DNA of 64,000 nt from Sphingomonas bisphenolicum (GTDB lineage: Bacteria; Pseudomonadota; Alphaproteobacteria; Sphingomonadales; Sphingomonadaceae): assembly GCF_024349785.1 (NCBI RefSeq), contig NZ_AP018819.1:1-64000 (forward strand). The letters run 5' to 3'. A program made the translations under genes and the position numbers. Shown here piece by piece: positions 16,534 through 25,333 of this stretch (within the stretch, counting starts at the first letter, position 1; every line of letters starts with the position of its first letter). Under the pieces are notes generated by a model. That model saw only the letters and a program-made list of their open reading frames with translations, had not been told where the DNA came from and ran no database searches.

Positions 16534-17823
16534 TCAGTTTTTGTCCCAGACCAGCGGAAGCCCCTTGAGAACCGTCGTCGCCACGGAAGGCATGTATTCC
16601 AGCTTGAAACCATCAGCGAGACGCATGTTGGGAATACGGCGCATCAGTTCTTCGTAGGCCGCTTTTGCTTCGATACGGGACAGGTACTGTCCTGCGCAGA
16701 CGTGACGACCGAAGCCGAAAGAGACCATTTCCTTGATATTGTCGCGGTTCAGGCGAAACGTCTCAGGTTCGGGGAATACATCGGGGTCAAGATTTGCAGC
16801 GGTGAGATCGAGGTAGACGATCGATCCGGATTCGATTTTCTGGCCGCATAGTTCTACATCCGACAGCGTTCGCCGGAACAGCCCGTCGACCGGACAGCGA
16901 CGGCGCAGCGTTTCGGAAATCGCCGCGGGGATCAGCGACGGATCCTCGGTAAGAGTGTCCTTGAGGTCCGGCGTGGTCAGCACGAAATAGGTGAGGTGCG
17001 CGATCAGCGTTGCCGTGGTGTCATGACCAGCCGCCCCGAATTCCAGTGCGTTGCAAACATTGGCGCTGATCGTGATCGTGCGTGAGCCGTCCGGTTCGCG
17101 CAGCTGCAACAGGTTTGACAGCATGTTGTTGCCGGGATTGCGATCAAGGTTCTCGACGACTTCGCGCAGGTAGTCGTTCGCCTCCGCCAGGCCTTCCCAG
17201 TTCTGCCGCAGTACCTCTTCCGGCATCGGCACGAAGAATCTTGCGTCGGCGCGCTCCGGTACCTTAGGGGTGAACAGCTGGAAGAAGCAGTTGGACCAGC
17301 GATGATAATCTTCCGCCCGTTCCTTGGGGATCCCGAGCAGATCGACGATCAAGTAGAGCGCAAGTTTGTAGCTGAAATCGTGGAGGAGATCGCATTCGCC
17401 CTTGTCGATGAAGGTATCGATAAGTTCGTTGGCGATCCGGCGAACGACCTCGTCCTTACCCACCAGCCGACCGGGGAGGAGGGCTTGCTGGACGGGAACC
17501 CTGAGCTTGGTGTGCTCCGGCGGGTCCATCGAGGGCAGATGCACGTCGGTGTAAAGGTCCGGCACGCGCGGCGCGATATCATCGGGCGGGGGGAGCAGGC
17601 CAAACGCGACAGAAGAAAAGACCTGCGGAGTGAACAAGGCCGAGCGCACATCCTTGTGCTTGCTGACGATCCACAAATTCAGCGGCTTATAGAAGTGCAG
17701 CGGATAGTCCCTAAGGGCGCGGGCTGCGTATTTTTCGCGGTTGCAGGCATATTCGGGCGAAAAGATGTCGAGGTCTGGAAAGACCGGCAGTGTCTGAGGG
17801 TTCATGTTCGGATTCCCGCTCAT
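16534..17823 (-). CDS. bisdB: Cytochrome P450, likely bisphenol A hydroxylase (BisdB-like)
   Basis: A 429-residue soluble bacterial P450. Seen directly: I-helix AAGHDTTATL (near residue 255), ExxR as ETLR, and the heme loop SFGFGRHVCAG with the Cys ligand (near 378). It follows a 2Fe-2S ferredoxin gene with a 56-base gap, the bisdA-bisdB arrangement of bisphenol-degrading sphingomonads, where the pair hydroxylates bisphenol A. IS6100 flanks on both sides also fit that locus as I recall it. Substrate is inferred, not proven; another hydrophobic aromatic is possible. An in-frame ATG at 17805 (MNPQTL) is an alternative start. Confidence 0.72.
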   Translation of the reverse strand: MSGNPNMNPQTLPVFPDLDIFSPEYACNREKYAARALRDYPLHFYKPLNLWIVSKHKDVRSALFTPQVFSSVAFGLLPPPDDIAPRVPDLYTDVHLPSMDPPEHTKLRVPVQQALLPGRLVGKDEVVRRIANELIDTFIDKGECDLLHDFSYKLALYLIVDLLGIPKERAEDYHRWSNCFFQLFTPKVPERADARFFVPMPEEVLRQNWEGLAEANDYLREVVENLDRNPGNNMLSNLLQLREPDGSRTITISANVCNALEFGAAGHDTTATLIAHLTYFVLTTPDLKDTLTEDPSLIPAAISETLRRRCPVDGLFRRTLSDVELCGQKIESGSIVYLDLTAANLDPDVFPEPETFRLNRDNIKEMVSFGFGRHVCAGQYLSRIEAKAAYEELMRRIPNMRLADGFKLEYMPSVATTVLKGLPLVWDKN

Positions 17824-17879
17824 TTTCGAATTGGGAAGGAAGGACGGCGTCGGCGCGCGTGCGCAGACAGCCTAGGCGC

Positions 17880-18197
17880 TCAGGAGTCCGGCGGGATCGT
17901 GAGCTTAAGGCCATCCAGTTCGGCCGTGACCGGTATTTGGCAGGAGAGCCGCGACCGTCCGGGGGTCGAGACCAGGCCGGAAAGCAGCATCTCCTCGTCG
18001 GAGGAGACCGGCGGCAGGGTCCCGGCGGGAGCAGCGTCGATGTAGACGTGGCAGGTCGCGCAGGAGCAGCATCCGCCGCACATCGCCTCGACGCCGTCGA
18101 TATTGGCGTCGCGAAGGGCTTCCATCAGGAACCCGGAGGCTGCGACGTCGAGTTCGCGTATCTCCCCATCGCGGGTAGTCACTTGGATATGAGGCAT
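17880..18197 (-). CDS. bisdA: 2Fe-2S ferredoxin, electron donor to the P450 (BisdA-like)
   Basis: A 105-residue adrenodoxin/putidaredoxin-type ferredoxin. The cluster ligands are C-x5-C-x2-C in CGGCCSCATC plus a fourth Cys in SRLSCQIP. Extra cysteines lie inside the loop. It is transcribed first, before the P450, and would pass electrons from a reductase to it. No ferredoxin reductase is in the window, so one must be supplied from elsewhere. A GGGAG site precedes the ATG. Confidence 0.8.
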   Translation of the reverse strand: MPHIQVTTRDGEIRELDVAASGFLMEALRDANIDGVEAMCGGCCSCATCHVYIDAAPAGTLPPVSSDEEMLLSGLVSTPGRSRLSCQIPVTAELDGLKLTIPPDS

Positions 18198-18328
18198 TTT
18201 CTTCCAACTCCCGTCAGGCTCGCTTGGCTGGTGTAGGCATTGGCAAACCGAAGATCCGACGCCTCGTCGCCCGCTTGGTCGCGTTCTGTTCGACCGAATC
18301 GTGCGGCGTCAGAGCGCTTGCTATGCTA

Positions 18329-18348
18329 TATTGATCCCTTTATCAATA
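18329..18348 (-). promoter_or_regulatory. Palindrome upstream of the ferredoxin-P450 genes
   Basis: TATTGATCCCTTTATCAATA has perfect 7-bp arms and a 6-bp spacer, 131 bases before the ferredoxin start. On the minus strand it contains a TTGATA box that could serve as a -35 element. The rest of 18198-18489 holds no gene that I can support. Confidence 0.4.
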
Positions 18349-18489
18349 GCGGGAAGCGTGCGGACTTCTGCGGCCAAGCGACGTTTGCAATCAGGCTGTG
18401 CGGAGGCCATAGGGCCGCTGTCGCGGGGCATGGCTGGCCGGAGTCGAAGCGGACATAAAATGGGCAAGGCTTAACAGGGAGCTCCGGAG

Positions 18490-19369
18490 GGCTCTGTTGC
18501 AAAGATTGGCGGCAGTCAGAGGTAGGCTGTCGCTCTGCGCCGATCAGGCGGCTGCTGCGAAATGGTGGTTGAGCATGCCCATGGCCTCCGTCAGCGCCGA
18601 GGGCCCAATGCCAAAAGCTCTCTCCACAAGGCGCACCTCGCCCCTGATGCCGGGCTGCAGGCACCAGGGGCGAGCCTGTCCTTTGCGCAGGGCTCGCATG
18701 ACTTCGAATCCCTTGATCGTGGCATAGGCCGTGGGGATCGATTTGAAACCGCGCACCGGCTTGATCAGTATCTTGAGCTTTCCGTGATCGGCCTCGATCA
18801 CGTTATTGAGATACTTCACCTGCCGGTGGGCCGTCTCCCGGTCCAGCTTTCCTTCGCGCTTCAATTCGGTGATCGCTGCACCATAGCTCGGCGCTTTGTC
18901 GGTATTGAGCGTGGCAGGCTTTTCCCAGTGCTTCAGGCCTCGCAGGGCCTTGCCCAGGAACCGCTTCGCTGCCTTGGCGCTGCGGGTCGGCGACAGGTAG
19001 AAATCGATCGTGTCGCCCCGCTTGTCGACTGCCCGGTACAGGTAGGTCCACTTGCCCCGCACCTTGACGTAGGTTTCATCCAGGCGCCAGCTCGGATCAA
19101 AGCCACGCCGCCAGAACCAGCGCAGCCGCTTCTCCATCTCCGGGGCGTAGCACTGGACCCAGCGATAGATCGTCGTATGGTCGACCGAAATGCCGCGTTC
19201 CGCCAGCATTTCCTCAAGGTCGCGATAGCTGATCGGATAGCGACAATACCAGCGCACCGCCCACAGGATCACATCACCCTGGAAATGGCGCCACTTGAAA
19301 TCCGTCATCGTTCCGTCCGTCCAATCTCCGCCAAGCATGCTCAAGCTTCACGATTTTTGCAACAGAGCC
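18490..19369 (-). mobile_element. IS6100, complete (880 bp)
   Basis: Both ends match the IS6100 terminal repeats (GGCTCTGTTGCAAA core). Flanking 8-mers (ctccggag, ggcgcggg) differ, so there is no target duplication. Its left end adjoins the P450 upstream region and its right end is fused to the 5' part of trbB, marking the junction of the inverted duplication. Confidence 0.97.
18544..19308 (-). CDS. tnpA: IS6100 transposase (IS6 family)
   Basis: A 254-residue DDE transposase when started at MTDFKWRHF; an upstream TTG would add 12 residues. Motifs seen: helix-turn-helix near residues 30-50 (ISYRDLEEMLAERGISVDHTTIYRW), RLDETYVKV with the first Asp, LNTDKAPSY with the second, and NNVIEADHG with the Glu. 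It makes cointegrates by replicative transposition, consistent with rearranged, non-duplicated flanks in this window. Confidence 0.95.
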   Translation of the reverse strand: MTDFKWRHFQGDVILWAVRWYCRYPISYRDLEEMLAERGISVDHTTIYRWVQCYAPEMEKRLRWFWRRGFDPSWRLDETYVKVRGKWTYLYRAVDKRGDTIDFYLSPTRSAKAAKRFLGKALRGLKHWEKPATLNTDKAPSYGAAITELKREGKLDRETAHRQVKYLNNVIEADHGKLKILIKPVRGFKSIPTAYATIKGFEVMRALRKGQARPWCLQPGIRGEVRLVERAFGIGPSALTEAMGMLNHHFAAAA

Positions 19370-19704
19370 GGCGCGGGCACGACCGGGGGCATCTGTCCGG
19401 CGAAGCGCGAGCCATCTATAGGAAACTCGCCTTCCAGAACCGGGGAGGCCCGCGTCACTTCCTTGTTATGATAGCCAGCGACCGCCTTGATGATCGCCTC
19501 GGCCCGGCTTGGGGCGACCTTACCGATGCAGATCATGCGTTCGCCAAGGCGTTCCAGCCATAGCTTGCCATCGGCGTTCAGGATCAGCTCAACGGTTTTG
19601 GGGTCGGCAAGCGCATCCAACATAAGCGGTTGCATGGAGCGGCGAAGCATCTCCTTCGCACGCTCTTTTACCGTATCTTGAGCGGGTTCCCCCTTGGCCT
19701 CCAT
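19370..19704 (-). pseudogene. trbB 5' fragment fused to IS6100
   Basis: The first 111 or so codons of trbB, identical to 1790-2124, stopping at the IS6100 end; a few IS-derived codons follow before a stop. The Walker motifs are missing, so it cannot be an ATPase. Its N-terminal domain could in principle still be translated and compete for partners. Confidence 0.9.
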
Positions 19705-19810
19705 GAAGCACCGTCCCTGCCAAAACAAAATGGACGCAAGGGATATACCGGAATTTTCATGGAGGCAACCAGAACGATTGCAAAGAATTAGGTTCAGATT
19801 GGGGGGATTG

Positions 19811-20212
19811 TCAGGACCGACGCAACTTAGCGTGGGCAGCCTTGTGCCATTGTGCTATCTGAAACGCTTGATGATCCGTGACGATAGCGGAAACGCGCTT
19901 ATAACCGGGAGGAAGCCCCAGCTTTTTATCTTCTTTTGATAAGGTATCGGCTAGGCTGGCGTCCCAGCCATCGGTGCCGATAGGCGGCGGTTCCAGTAGC
20001 GCGACAAGCGGGACTTCCAGAGCATTTGCGATGGCGGCGATTGTTTCGAGCGACGGGTTTCCCTTACCGGCTGTAACGTCAGATACGAAGGACACAGACA
20101 GCCCCGCGTTCTCCGCGAGGTCTTTTTTCTTGAGCCGTCTTAAGGCCAAGAAGCGGTTAATGTTAATCGCGAGAACCTTCCGATACACAGGTTCGGTTTC
20201 TTTCTTCCGCAA
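19811..20212 (-). CDS. trbA: TrbA-like regulator, second identical copy
   Basis: The same 133-residue helix-turn-helix protein as at 1282-1683, with the same upstream KorB operator. Downstream of it only a trbB fragment remains, so this copy no longer leads an operon but can still act in trans. Which copy existed first is inferred: this one keeps the ancestral divergence from the rep side. Confidence 0.82.
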   Translation of the reverse strand: MRKKETEPVYRKVLAININRFLALRRLKKKDLAENAGLSVSFVSDVTAGKGNPSLETIAAIANALEVPLVALLEPPPIGTDGWDASLADTLSKEDKKLGLPPGYKRVSAIVTDHQAFQIAQWHKAAHAKLRRS

Positions 20213-20222
20213 GGGGGTTGGT

Positions 20223-20235
20223 TTTAGCCGCTAAA
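20223..20235. promoter_or_regulatory. KorB-type operator upstream of the second trbA
   Basis: Perfect TTTAGCCGCTAAA palindrome, the mirror of 1259-1271. Confidence 0.85.
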
Positions 20236-20725
20236 ATTCCGGGTAGCTGCGGAGGATATGCCGGAGCGCGCGAGAAAGGAAGCGGTATGACGCCGAATAT
20301 GATTGTTTATAGCATCATTTTTGGACGAGCCGGGCCGAGCGCGCGAGCGCGCATAACGGGTGGCAGCGAACGGATTGAAAGAAGAAAGTGACGCGCGAGA
20401 GACAAGATCAGGCTTCCGCGTAATTCTCTTTGGCGTCCATTCCGTAAATGCTCGCAGGATCGAGCGCAGGCCCCAAGATGCTAATTGCCGATCAGATCGC
20501 GGCGACCAATTTTGAAAATTACGGCTGTAGCGCGTAGCTCGATAATGTAAGGCTATAGCTTCGATTCTTTCAGTTGGTAGGCCCAAGAAGCCACTCGTTG
20601 ATGCTCTTGAACTGCGGACTTCGACGTAAACGCAGACCGCTTTTCTATATATGTCTTTCAGTCGCCAGCATATTTTTTCAGCACTGAATTGCCAGAACCT
20701 TTAATGTCCTTTAAGCCGGGGCATT
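20236..20725. other. Divergent intergenic region between trbA and the RHH gene
   Basis: Mirror of 769-1258. No gene supported. It should hold the trbA promoter on the left and the RHH promoter on the right; the RHH-proximal 143 bases are also repeated directly after the transposon. I see no iteron array. Confidence 0.45.
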
Positions 20726-20821
20726 ATGGCGAATCATACGCAACTCAAACCCTCCACGCTGTCCCAGCGCAAACGCGCCAAGGCACAGAGCGAGCAGGGC
20801 TTTAAGCGCATGAGTTTGGCC
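20583..20821 (+). repeat. Left copy of 239-bp direct repeat flanking the transposon
   Basis: Identical by eye to 24920-25158 (offset 4337). It carries the RHH gene promoter region and its first 30 or so codons. The transposon end starts at its right edge. Confidence 0.9.
20726..20817 (+). pseudogene. 5' fragment of RHH gene at the transposon left end
   Basis: The first 30 or so codons of the gene at 25063-25302, after which the frame runs into the transposon and changes (SLAQSARSCDFG). It has its own copy of the promoter region, so a short RHH N-terminal peptide fused to transposon codons may be made. Confidence 0.85.
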
Positions 20822-20847
20822 CAGTCGGCCCGAAGCTGCGATTTTGG
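20818..20847 (+). repeat. Transposon left terminal inverted repeat
   Basis: Begins GGCCCAGTCGGCCCGAAGCT and ends GCGATTTTGG; exact complement of 24892-24921. Confidence 0.9.
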
Positions 20848-20939
20848 TCATCTTGGAGAACACGTCGGGAACGGGCTGGTTGTTGTTGACGATCGCCCAT
20901 GCGAGGAACGACGTTCCGCTCCGATAAGGGAGCGGCGTT

Positions 20940-23849
20940 ATGAGCCTTGGCGTTTCGAGTGGGGATCTGATCGGCTCCTGGAGCCTGAGTTTTTCGGACA
21001 TCGCGTTCGTGACCGGCAAAGCGGAGACGGCACGACTGGGATTGGCGGTTCAGCTTAGATTTTTCGCCGGGCATGGCTTCTTTGTGCCGGATCATGCGTC
21101 GATACCCTCCGACGGTGTCTTGTATCTGGCGGAGCAACTTGGTCTCGATGCCAAATCCGTGAACCACTATGATTTTTCCGGGCGCACCGCCCGCCGGCAT
21201 TGCGCGGAGATTTTGCGGCATCTCGGGTTCCGCCGTATGACGCAGACGGATCGCAGGGCGTTGTCGAGGTGGATTTCCGACGATCTTTGTGCGGGCGGGC
21301 AGCCGATCAATGCCATGCTCGAGCATGTTTTCCTGTGGTGCCGCGACCGCCGTATCTATGGGCCGTCGCGCAAGGAGCTGGAACGCCTCGTCCGTTCGCA
21401 ACGACACCTCTATCTGGAGGCCCTGTTGGCCCGAGTCCGCGATCGGCTTGCGCCGGATGCGGTCGCCTTGCTGGAAGCCTCGCTCGCCGATCCCGATGGC
21501 CCGACCGGCTTCAACACGATGAAGGGGGATGCAGGTCAGGCGACGCTCGAAAACATTCTTGGCGTGACCGCCAAACTCGCCTTTATCCAACGGCTTGCTC
21601 TTCCCCGAGATTTCCTATCGGTCACGGGCAAGGCATGGGTCGATCAGATCGTTCGCCGGGTTGCCGGCGAGAAAGCCTCGGAGATGCGCCGGCATGTACC
21701 GGCGCGCCAGCTCGGGCTCTATGCCGTTTATCTGATGGCGCGGGAAGCTCAGCTTACGGATGCGATGGTCGACCTGCTGATCGAGACGGTCCATAAGATC
21801 GGATCGCGCTCGAAACGCAAGGTGGTGGGCGATATCGCGAAAGACATCGAGCGGGTCTATGGCAAGGAGCGACTCCTGGTCGAGATTGCCAGCGCTTCGA
21901 TCGACGATCCATCCGGGCGCATCTGCGATGTCATTTTCCCAATCGCCGGCAAGGACAAACTGGCGGCGATCATCAAGGAAAGCCAGGCAAAGGGCGCCTT
22001 GGATCGGCGGATCTACAAGGTGATGCGGAGGTCATGGGCCAATCATTATCGCCGTATGCTGCCAAGCCTGCTTTCGGCACTGGAGTTCCGGTCGAACAAC
22101 GCCGTGTGGCGTCCGGTGCTGGCGGCCCTGGACTGGATCAGAAGCAAAGTGGATGATGGATGCCGCTACGTGCCGCCGCACGCAGTGCCGGTCGACGAGG
22201 TCATTCCGGCGAGATGGCGCAGTTCCGTCATTGATGAAGAGGGGCGCGTAAACCGGATCAGTTATGAGCTTTGTGTCCTCGCGCAACTGCGCGATCGCAT
22301 CCGTTCTAAGGAAATCTGGGTTGTCGGGGCGGACCGATACCGCAATCCCGATGACGATCTTCCCAAGGACTTCGATGCGCGGCGAGAAGCATATTACACA
22401 GGATTGAACCTGACGGCGGATGCGCGTGCATTTTCAAGCGCCATCCGGGAAGAGCTTGCTCAGGAACTGTTGCTCCTCAATGCCAATATTCCCCGGAACG
22501 ACAAGGTTCGGCTGCTGTGGCGCGGCGAGAACCGTATATCTCTCACCCCGTTCAAACCCTTGCCCGAACCCAGGGGTCTCGCCTCGATCAAGACCGAGAT
22601 CGGCCAACGCTGGCCGATGACCGGGCTGCTCGACGTACTGAAGGAGGCTGCCCTTGATACGGGACTTCTCGAAGCGTTCGAAACATCGGCCTCGCGTGTT
22701 GCACTGCCGAAAACCGCGCTGGATCAACGTCTCCTGCTATGCCTCTACGGCCTGGGAACGAATGCCGGGCTCAAGCGGATCGCCGGCGCCACCCCCGATG
22801 TCAGCTATGAAGAGCTGCTGCATGTCCATCGCCGCTTCGTTCATGCCGCGGCGCTCAAGGAGGCGTGTGCCAGGGTTGCGAATGCGACCCTGGCAATCCG
22901 CAATGCTGCAGTCTGGGGGGACGCCGGCACGGCCTGTGCGTCAGATTCCACAAAGTTCGGAGCCTGGGATCGCAACCTGATGACGGAATGGCATGCGCGT
23001 TATGGTGGACGGGGCGTCATGATCTACTGGCATGTCGAACGACGCGCGACATGCGTCTATTCCCAGCTCAAGCGCTGCTCTTCCTCCGAGGTCGCCTCCA
23101 TGATCGAGGGCGTGCTGCGCCATTGCACCGACATGGAAATCCAGCGACAATATGTTGATAGTCATGGCCAAAGCGCGGTTGGCTTTGCATTTTGCCGGCT
23201 TCTCGGATTTGAGCTTGCACCCCGCCTGAAAGCGATCGCTCGCCAGAAGCTGGCTCTTCCCGATGTCGGCATGCGAACGCGGCTTCCCCACTTGCAGCCG
23301 ATCCTCTCCAGTCCGATCAACTGGGATGAGATCGAGCAGCAATATGACGAGATGGTCAAATATGCAGCCGCGATGCAGACAAAAACCGCCGACCCGGAGG
23401 CGATCCTGCGCCGGTTTAGCCGCTCCGAGGTGATGCACCCGACCTACAAGGCGTTGAGTGAGCTGGGCCGCGCGGTCAAGACGATCTTCCTGTGCCGGTA
23501 TCTGCGCGAGGAGTCCTTCCGCCGCGAAATTCATGAAGGCCTGAATGTCGTTGAAAACTGGAACAGTGCCAATGGGTTCGTTTTCTTCGGCAAGGGCGGC
23601 GAGATCGCCACTAACCGCATCGATGAGCAGCAGCTCTCGGTCCTGGCGCTACATTTGCTGCAAGCGTCGCTTGTCTATGTGAACACCCGAATGCTTCAGA
23701 GCGTGCTGGTGGAACCGAAATGGACGGGCCGGATGACGCCGGATGATTATCGCGGCCTCACACCGCTGATTTACAGCCACGTCAATCCTTATGGCCGCTT
23801 CGACCTCGATCTGAATAGCCGGATCGATTTTGGGCGGCTTGCTGCCTGA
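20940..23849 (+). CDS. tnpA: Tn3-family transposase
   Basis: A 969-residue DDE transposase, close to the usual Tn3-family length (about 950-1000). The N-terminal two thirds bind the terminal repeats. Catalytic motifs near the C-terminus are visible: SDSTKFGAW with the first Asp, QYVDSHGQS with the second, and [12 protein letters not shown] with the Glu. An AAGGGAG site precedes the ATG at 20940. It performs replicative transposition to a cointegrate, which the adjacent resolvase would separate. Confidence 0.95.
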   Translation: MSLGVSSGDLIGSWSLSFSDIAFVTGKAETARLGLAVQLRFFAGHGFFVPDHASIPSDGVLYLAEQLGLDAKSVNHYDFSGRTARRHCAEILRHLGFRRMTQTDRRALSRWISDDLCAGGQPINAMLEHVFLWCRDRRIYGPSRKELERLVRSQRHLYLEALLARVRDRLAPDAVALLEASLADPDGPTGFNTMKGDAGQATLENILGVTAKLAFIQRLALPRDFLSVTGKAWVDQIVRRVAGEKASEMRRHVPARQLGLYAVYLMAREAQLTDAMVDLLIETVHKIGSRSKRKVVGDIAKDIERVYGKERLLVEIASASIDDPSGRICDVIFPIAGKDKLAAIIKESQAKGALDRRIYKVMRRSWANHYRRMLPSLLSALEFRSNNAVWRPVLAALDWIRSKVDDGCRYVPPHAVPVDEVIPARWRSSVIDEEGRVNRISYELCVLAQLRDRIRSKEIWVVGADRYRNPDDDLPKDFDARREAYYTGLNLTADARAFSSAIREELAQELLLLNANIPRNDKVRLLWRGENRISLTPFKPLPEPRGLASIKTEIGQRWPMTGLLDVLKEAALDTGLLEAFETSASRVALPKTALDQRLLLCLYGLGTNAGLKRIAGATPDVSYEELLHVHRRFVHAAALKEACARVANATLAIRNAAVWGDAGTACASDSTKFGAWDRNLMTEWHARYGGRGVMIYWHVERRATCVYSQLKRCSSSEVASMIEGVLRHCTDMEIQRQYVDSHGQSAVGFAFCRLLGFELAPRLKAIARQKLALPDVGMRTRLPHLQPILSSPINWDEIEQQYDEMVKYAAAMQTKTADPEAILRRFSRSEVMHPTYKALSELGRAVKTIFLCRYLREESFRREIHEGLNVVENWNSANGFVFFGKGGEIATNRIDEQQLSVLALHLLQASLVYVNTRMLQSVLVEPKWTGRMTPDDYRGLTPLIYSHVNPYGRFDLDLNSRIDFGRLAA

Positions 23850-23880
23850 CCGGGGCCTTTCCGCTCGCACCATTTGGGTG

Positions 23881-23985
23881 CACCCGAACGTGACGATCGG
23901 AAGTGACATATACGACATGTCACAAAAGGGTGGTTCCGTCACCAATGTTACTGTACGAGGGCAAAGCCACCCTAATGTGACGGAT
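23881..23985 (+). promoter_or_regulatory. Candidate res site between transposase and resolvase
   Basis: The gap contains GTGACAT and ATGTCAC (23903-23923, 7-bp spacer) as a perfect inverted pair, and two similar direct blocks, CACCCGAACGTGACGAT (from 23881) and CACCCTAATGTGACGGAT (23968-23985). A cluster of paired sites directly before a resolvase gene is the usual layout of a Tn3-type resolution site. Confidence 0.55.
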
Positions 23986-23991
23986 TTGCCC

Positions 23992-24858
23992 ATGACCCGC
24001 GTCGGCTACGCCCGCGTCAGCACCATCGACCAGGATCTCGACATCCAGGTTGCCCGGTTGAAGGCAGCGGGCTGTGAAATCCTCCGCTCCGAAACAGGCT
24101 CGGGCGCATCGCGCACTGGACGCACGGAGCTTGAGACGATCATGCAGTTCCTGCGCGCCGATGACGAACTCGTCGTCCTGCGTCTCGATCGGCTCGGTCG
24201 CTCCACACGCGATGTTCTCAATCTGGTTCATGAACTCGACCAGAAGGGAGCCTCATTGCGGGTGCTTGAGCCGGAGGTGACGACGGCCGGAAGCATGGGG
24301 CGGATGGTGATCACCATTCTGGGCATGGTCGCGGACATGGAACTGACGTTCATCAAGGACCGGCAGCGCGCCGGGATCGAGGCGGCGCGCGCCGAAGGCG
24401 TCTACAAAGGCCGGAAGAAAAACATCGATGACGATGAAATCCGACGCCGGATCACCGCCGGCGCGAGCAAGGCCAGCGTCGCGCGCGACCTCAAGATCTC
24501 AAGAATGACCGTCTATCGGGCGCTTGACGTCATTCCTTCAAGGATCGGGCTGCCGGAAAAGCCGCCTTCTGTCACCATCGCCCTGCATCTGACCATCGAG
24601 AACTTCAACAAGCATGGTCGTGGCAGAAAGCCCGCTCGCGAGCGCATTGAGGCGATGCTGGAGCGGGATTACCAGATGCAAAAGACCGGGAACTGCGATT
24701 ACACGCTGACCGTCGCCTATGATCAGGGTGCCGATGGCGTCAGCCTCGATGATGAGATCGCATCTCTCCAGACAGAGATGTTCAACATCGCAGAGAGCTA
24801 CAGGTGCTCGATCGAGACCGATGTTTACGAGATTGGAGGACAAGAGCGAGCCTGGTAG
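23992..24858 (+). CDS. tnpR: Serine recombinase (resolvase) with C-terminal extension
   Basis: A 288-residue serine recombinase starting MTRVGYARVSTIDQD, with the nucleophile Ser in RVST (residue 10), the RLDRLGRS motif and a helix-turn-helix at about residues 160-185 (GASKASVARDLKISRMTVYRAL). Classical resolvases end near residue 185-190; this one carries about 100 further residues (PPSVTIALHLTIENFNKHG and onward) of unknown role. The open frame upstream of 23992 is rejected as the start because it overlaps the res-like repeats. Confidence 0.9.
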   Translation: MTRVGYARVSTIDQDLDIQVARLKAAGCEILRSETGSGASRTGRTELETIMQFLRADDELVVLRLDRLGRSTRDVLNLVHELDQKGASLRVLEPEVTTAGSMGRMVITILGMVADMELTFIKDRQRAGIEAARAEGVYKGRKKNIDDDEIRRRITAGASKASVARDLKISRMTVYRALDVIPSRIGLPEKPPSVTIALHLTIENFNKHGRGRKPARERIEAMLERDYQMQKTGNCDYTLTVAYDQGADGVSLDDEIASLQTEMFNIAESYRCSIETDVYEIGGQERAW

Positions 24859-24891
24859 ATCGCCATGTTCAATCTTTGTTCTTCAACATGG

Positions 24892-24921
24892 CCAAAATCG
24901 CAGCTTCGGGCCGACTGGGCC
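24892..24921 (-). repeat. Transposon right terminal inverted repeat
   Basis: Exact complement of 20818-20847, reading CCAAAATCGCAGCTTCGGG on the plus strand and ending GGGCC. Confidence 0.9.
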
Positions 24922-25158
24922 AAGAAGCCACTCGTTGATGCTCTTGAACTGCGGACTTCGACGTAAACGCAGACCGCTTTTCTATATATGTCTTTCAGTC
25001 GCCAGCATATTTTTTCAGCACTGAATTGCCAGAACCTTTAATGTCCTTTAAGCCGGGGCATTATGGCGAATCATACGCAACTCAAACCCTCCACGCTGTC
25101 CCAGCGCAAACGCGCCAAGGCACAGAGCGAGCAGGGCTTTAAGCGCATGAGTTTGGCC
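24920..25158 (+). repeat. Right copy of 239-bp direct repeat flanking the transposon
   Basis: Copy of 20583-20821. Because it restores the promoter region and the 5' codons, the RHH gene is intact on this side of the transposon. Confidence 0.9.
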
Positions 25159-25302
25159 TTGTCCCCTAAAGCCGTCGAGATCGTGGAGAGGGTGAAAGCC
25201 AGCAAGGGATTCACGTCCCGCGAGGCTGCAATCAACGCGATCCTAGAGCGGATCGGGGACGATATGTTTCTGCAACAGGAGTTTCTGGCCGTGAGTGGAT
25301 AA
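25063..25302 (+). CDS. Ribbon-helix-helix DNA-binding protein upstream of rep
   Basis: A 79-residue protein. A basic N-terminus (residues 1-28) is followed by RMSLALSPKAVEIVERVKAS and REAAINAILERI, the strand-helix-helix pattern of RHH repressors. It is the first gene before the putative replication initiator, so a copy-number or autoregulatory role is plausible but inferred. The ATG at 25063 lies after a GC-rich leader without a strong ribosome site. Two 5' fragments of the same gene remain elsewhere from transposon-linked duplications. Confidence 0.7.
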   Translation: MANHTQLKPSTLSQRKRAKAQSEQGFKRMSLALSPKAVEIVERVKASKGFTSREAAINAILERIGDDMFLQQEFLAVSG

Positions 25303-25307
25303 GAAAA

Positions 25308-25328
25308 TGCCCGGCTCGAAGCCGGGCA
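25308..25328 (+). terminator. Perfect hairpin after the RHH gene
   Basis: TGCCCGGCT and AGCCGGGCA form a 9-bp stem with a 3-base loop, six bases after the RHH stop. There is no U-tract, so it may be a terminator needing a factor or an attenuator before rep. Confidence 0.6.
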
Positions 25329-25333
25329 CCCTC

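Larger units (their letters stand above)
19370..21493. repeat. Right arm of the 2.1-kb inverted duplication
   Basis: Reverse complement of 1-2124. This arm appears to be the ancestral arrangement: trb genes reading left, RHH and rep genes reading right, and the left end of the transposon between them. The outer limit at 21493 is set only by the window edge at position 1. Confidence 0.93.
20818..24921 (+). mobile_element. Tn3-family transposon, about 4.1 kb, transposase plus resolvase only
   Basis: It is bounded by 30-bp perfect terminal inverted repeats and contains only tnpA, a resolution-site region and a resolvase gene, both genes reading right. No passenger genes are present. The element is inserted in the RHH gene upstream of rep and is flanked by 239-bp direct repeats rather than the usual 5-bp target duplication. 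A second, partial copy of its left end lies at 1-676 in inverse orientation. Confidence 0.9.

Noticed and set aside
18562..19563. 333-codon plus-strand open frame over IS6100 and trbB fragment
   Set aside because: Antisense to the transposase and to trbB; no start signal and no protein-like features.
23415..23427. KorB-like half-site in tnpA
   Set aside because: Only the first half (TTTAGCCGCT) matches; it lies inside a transposase gene with no regulatory context.
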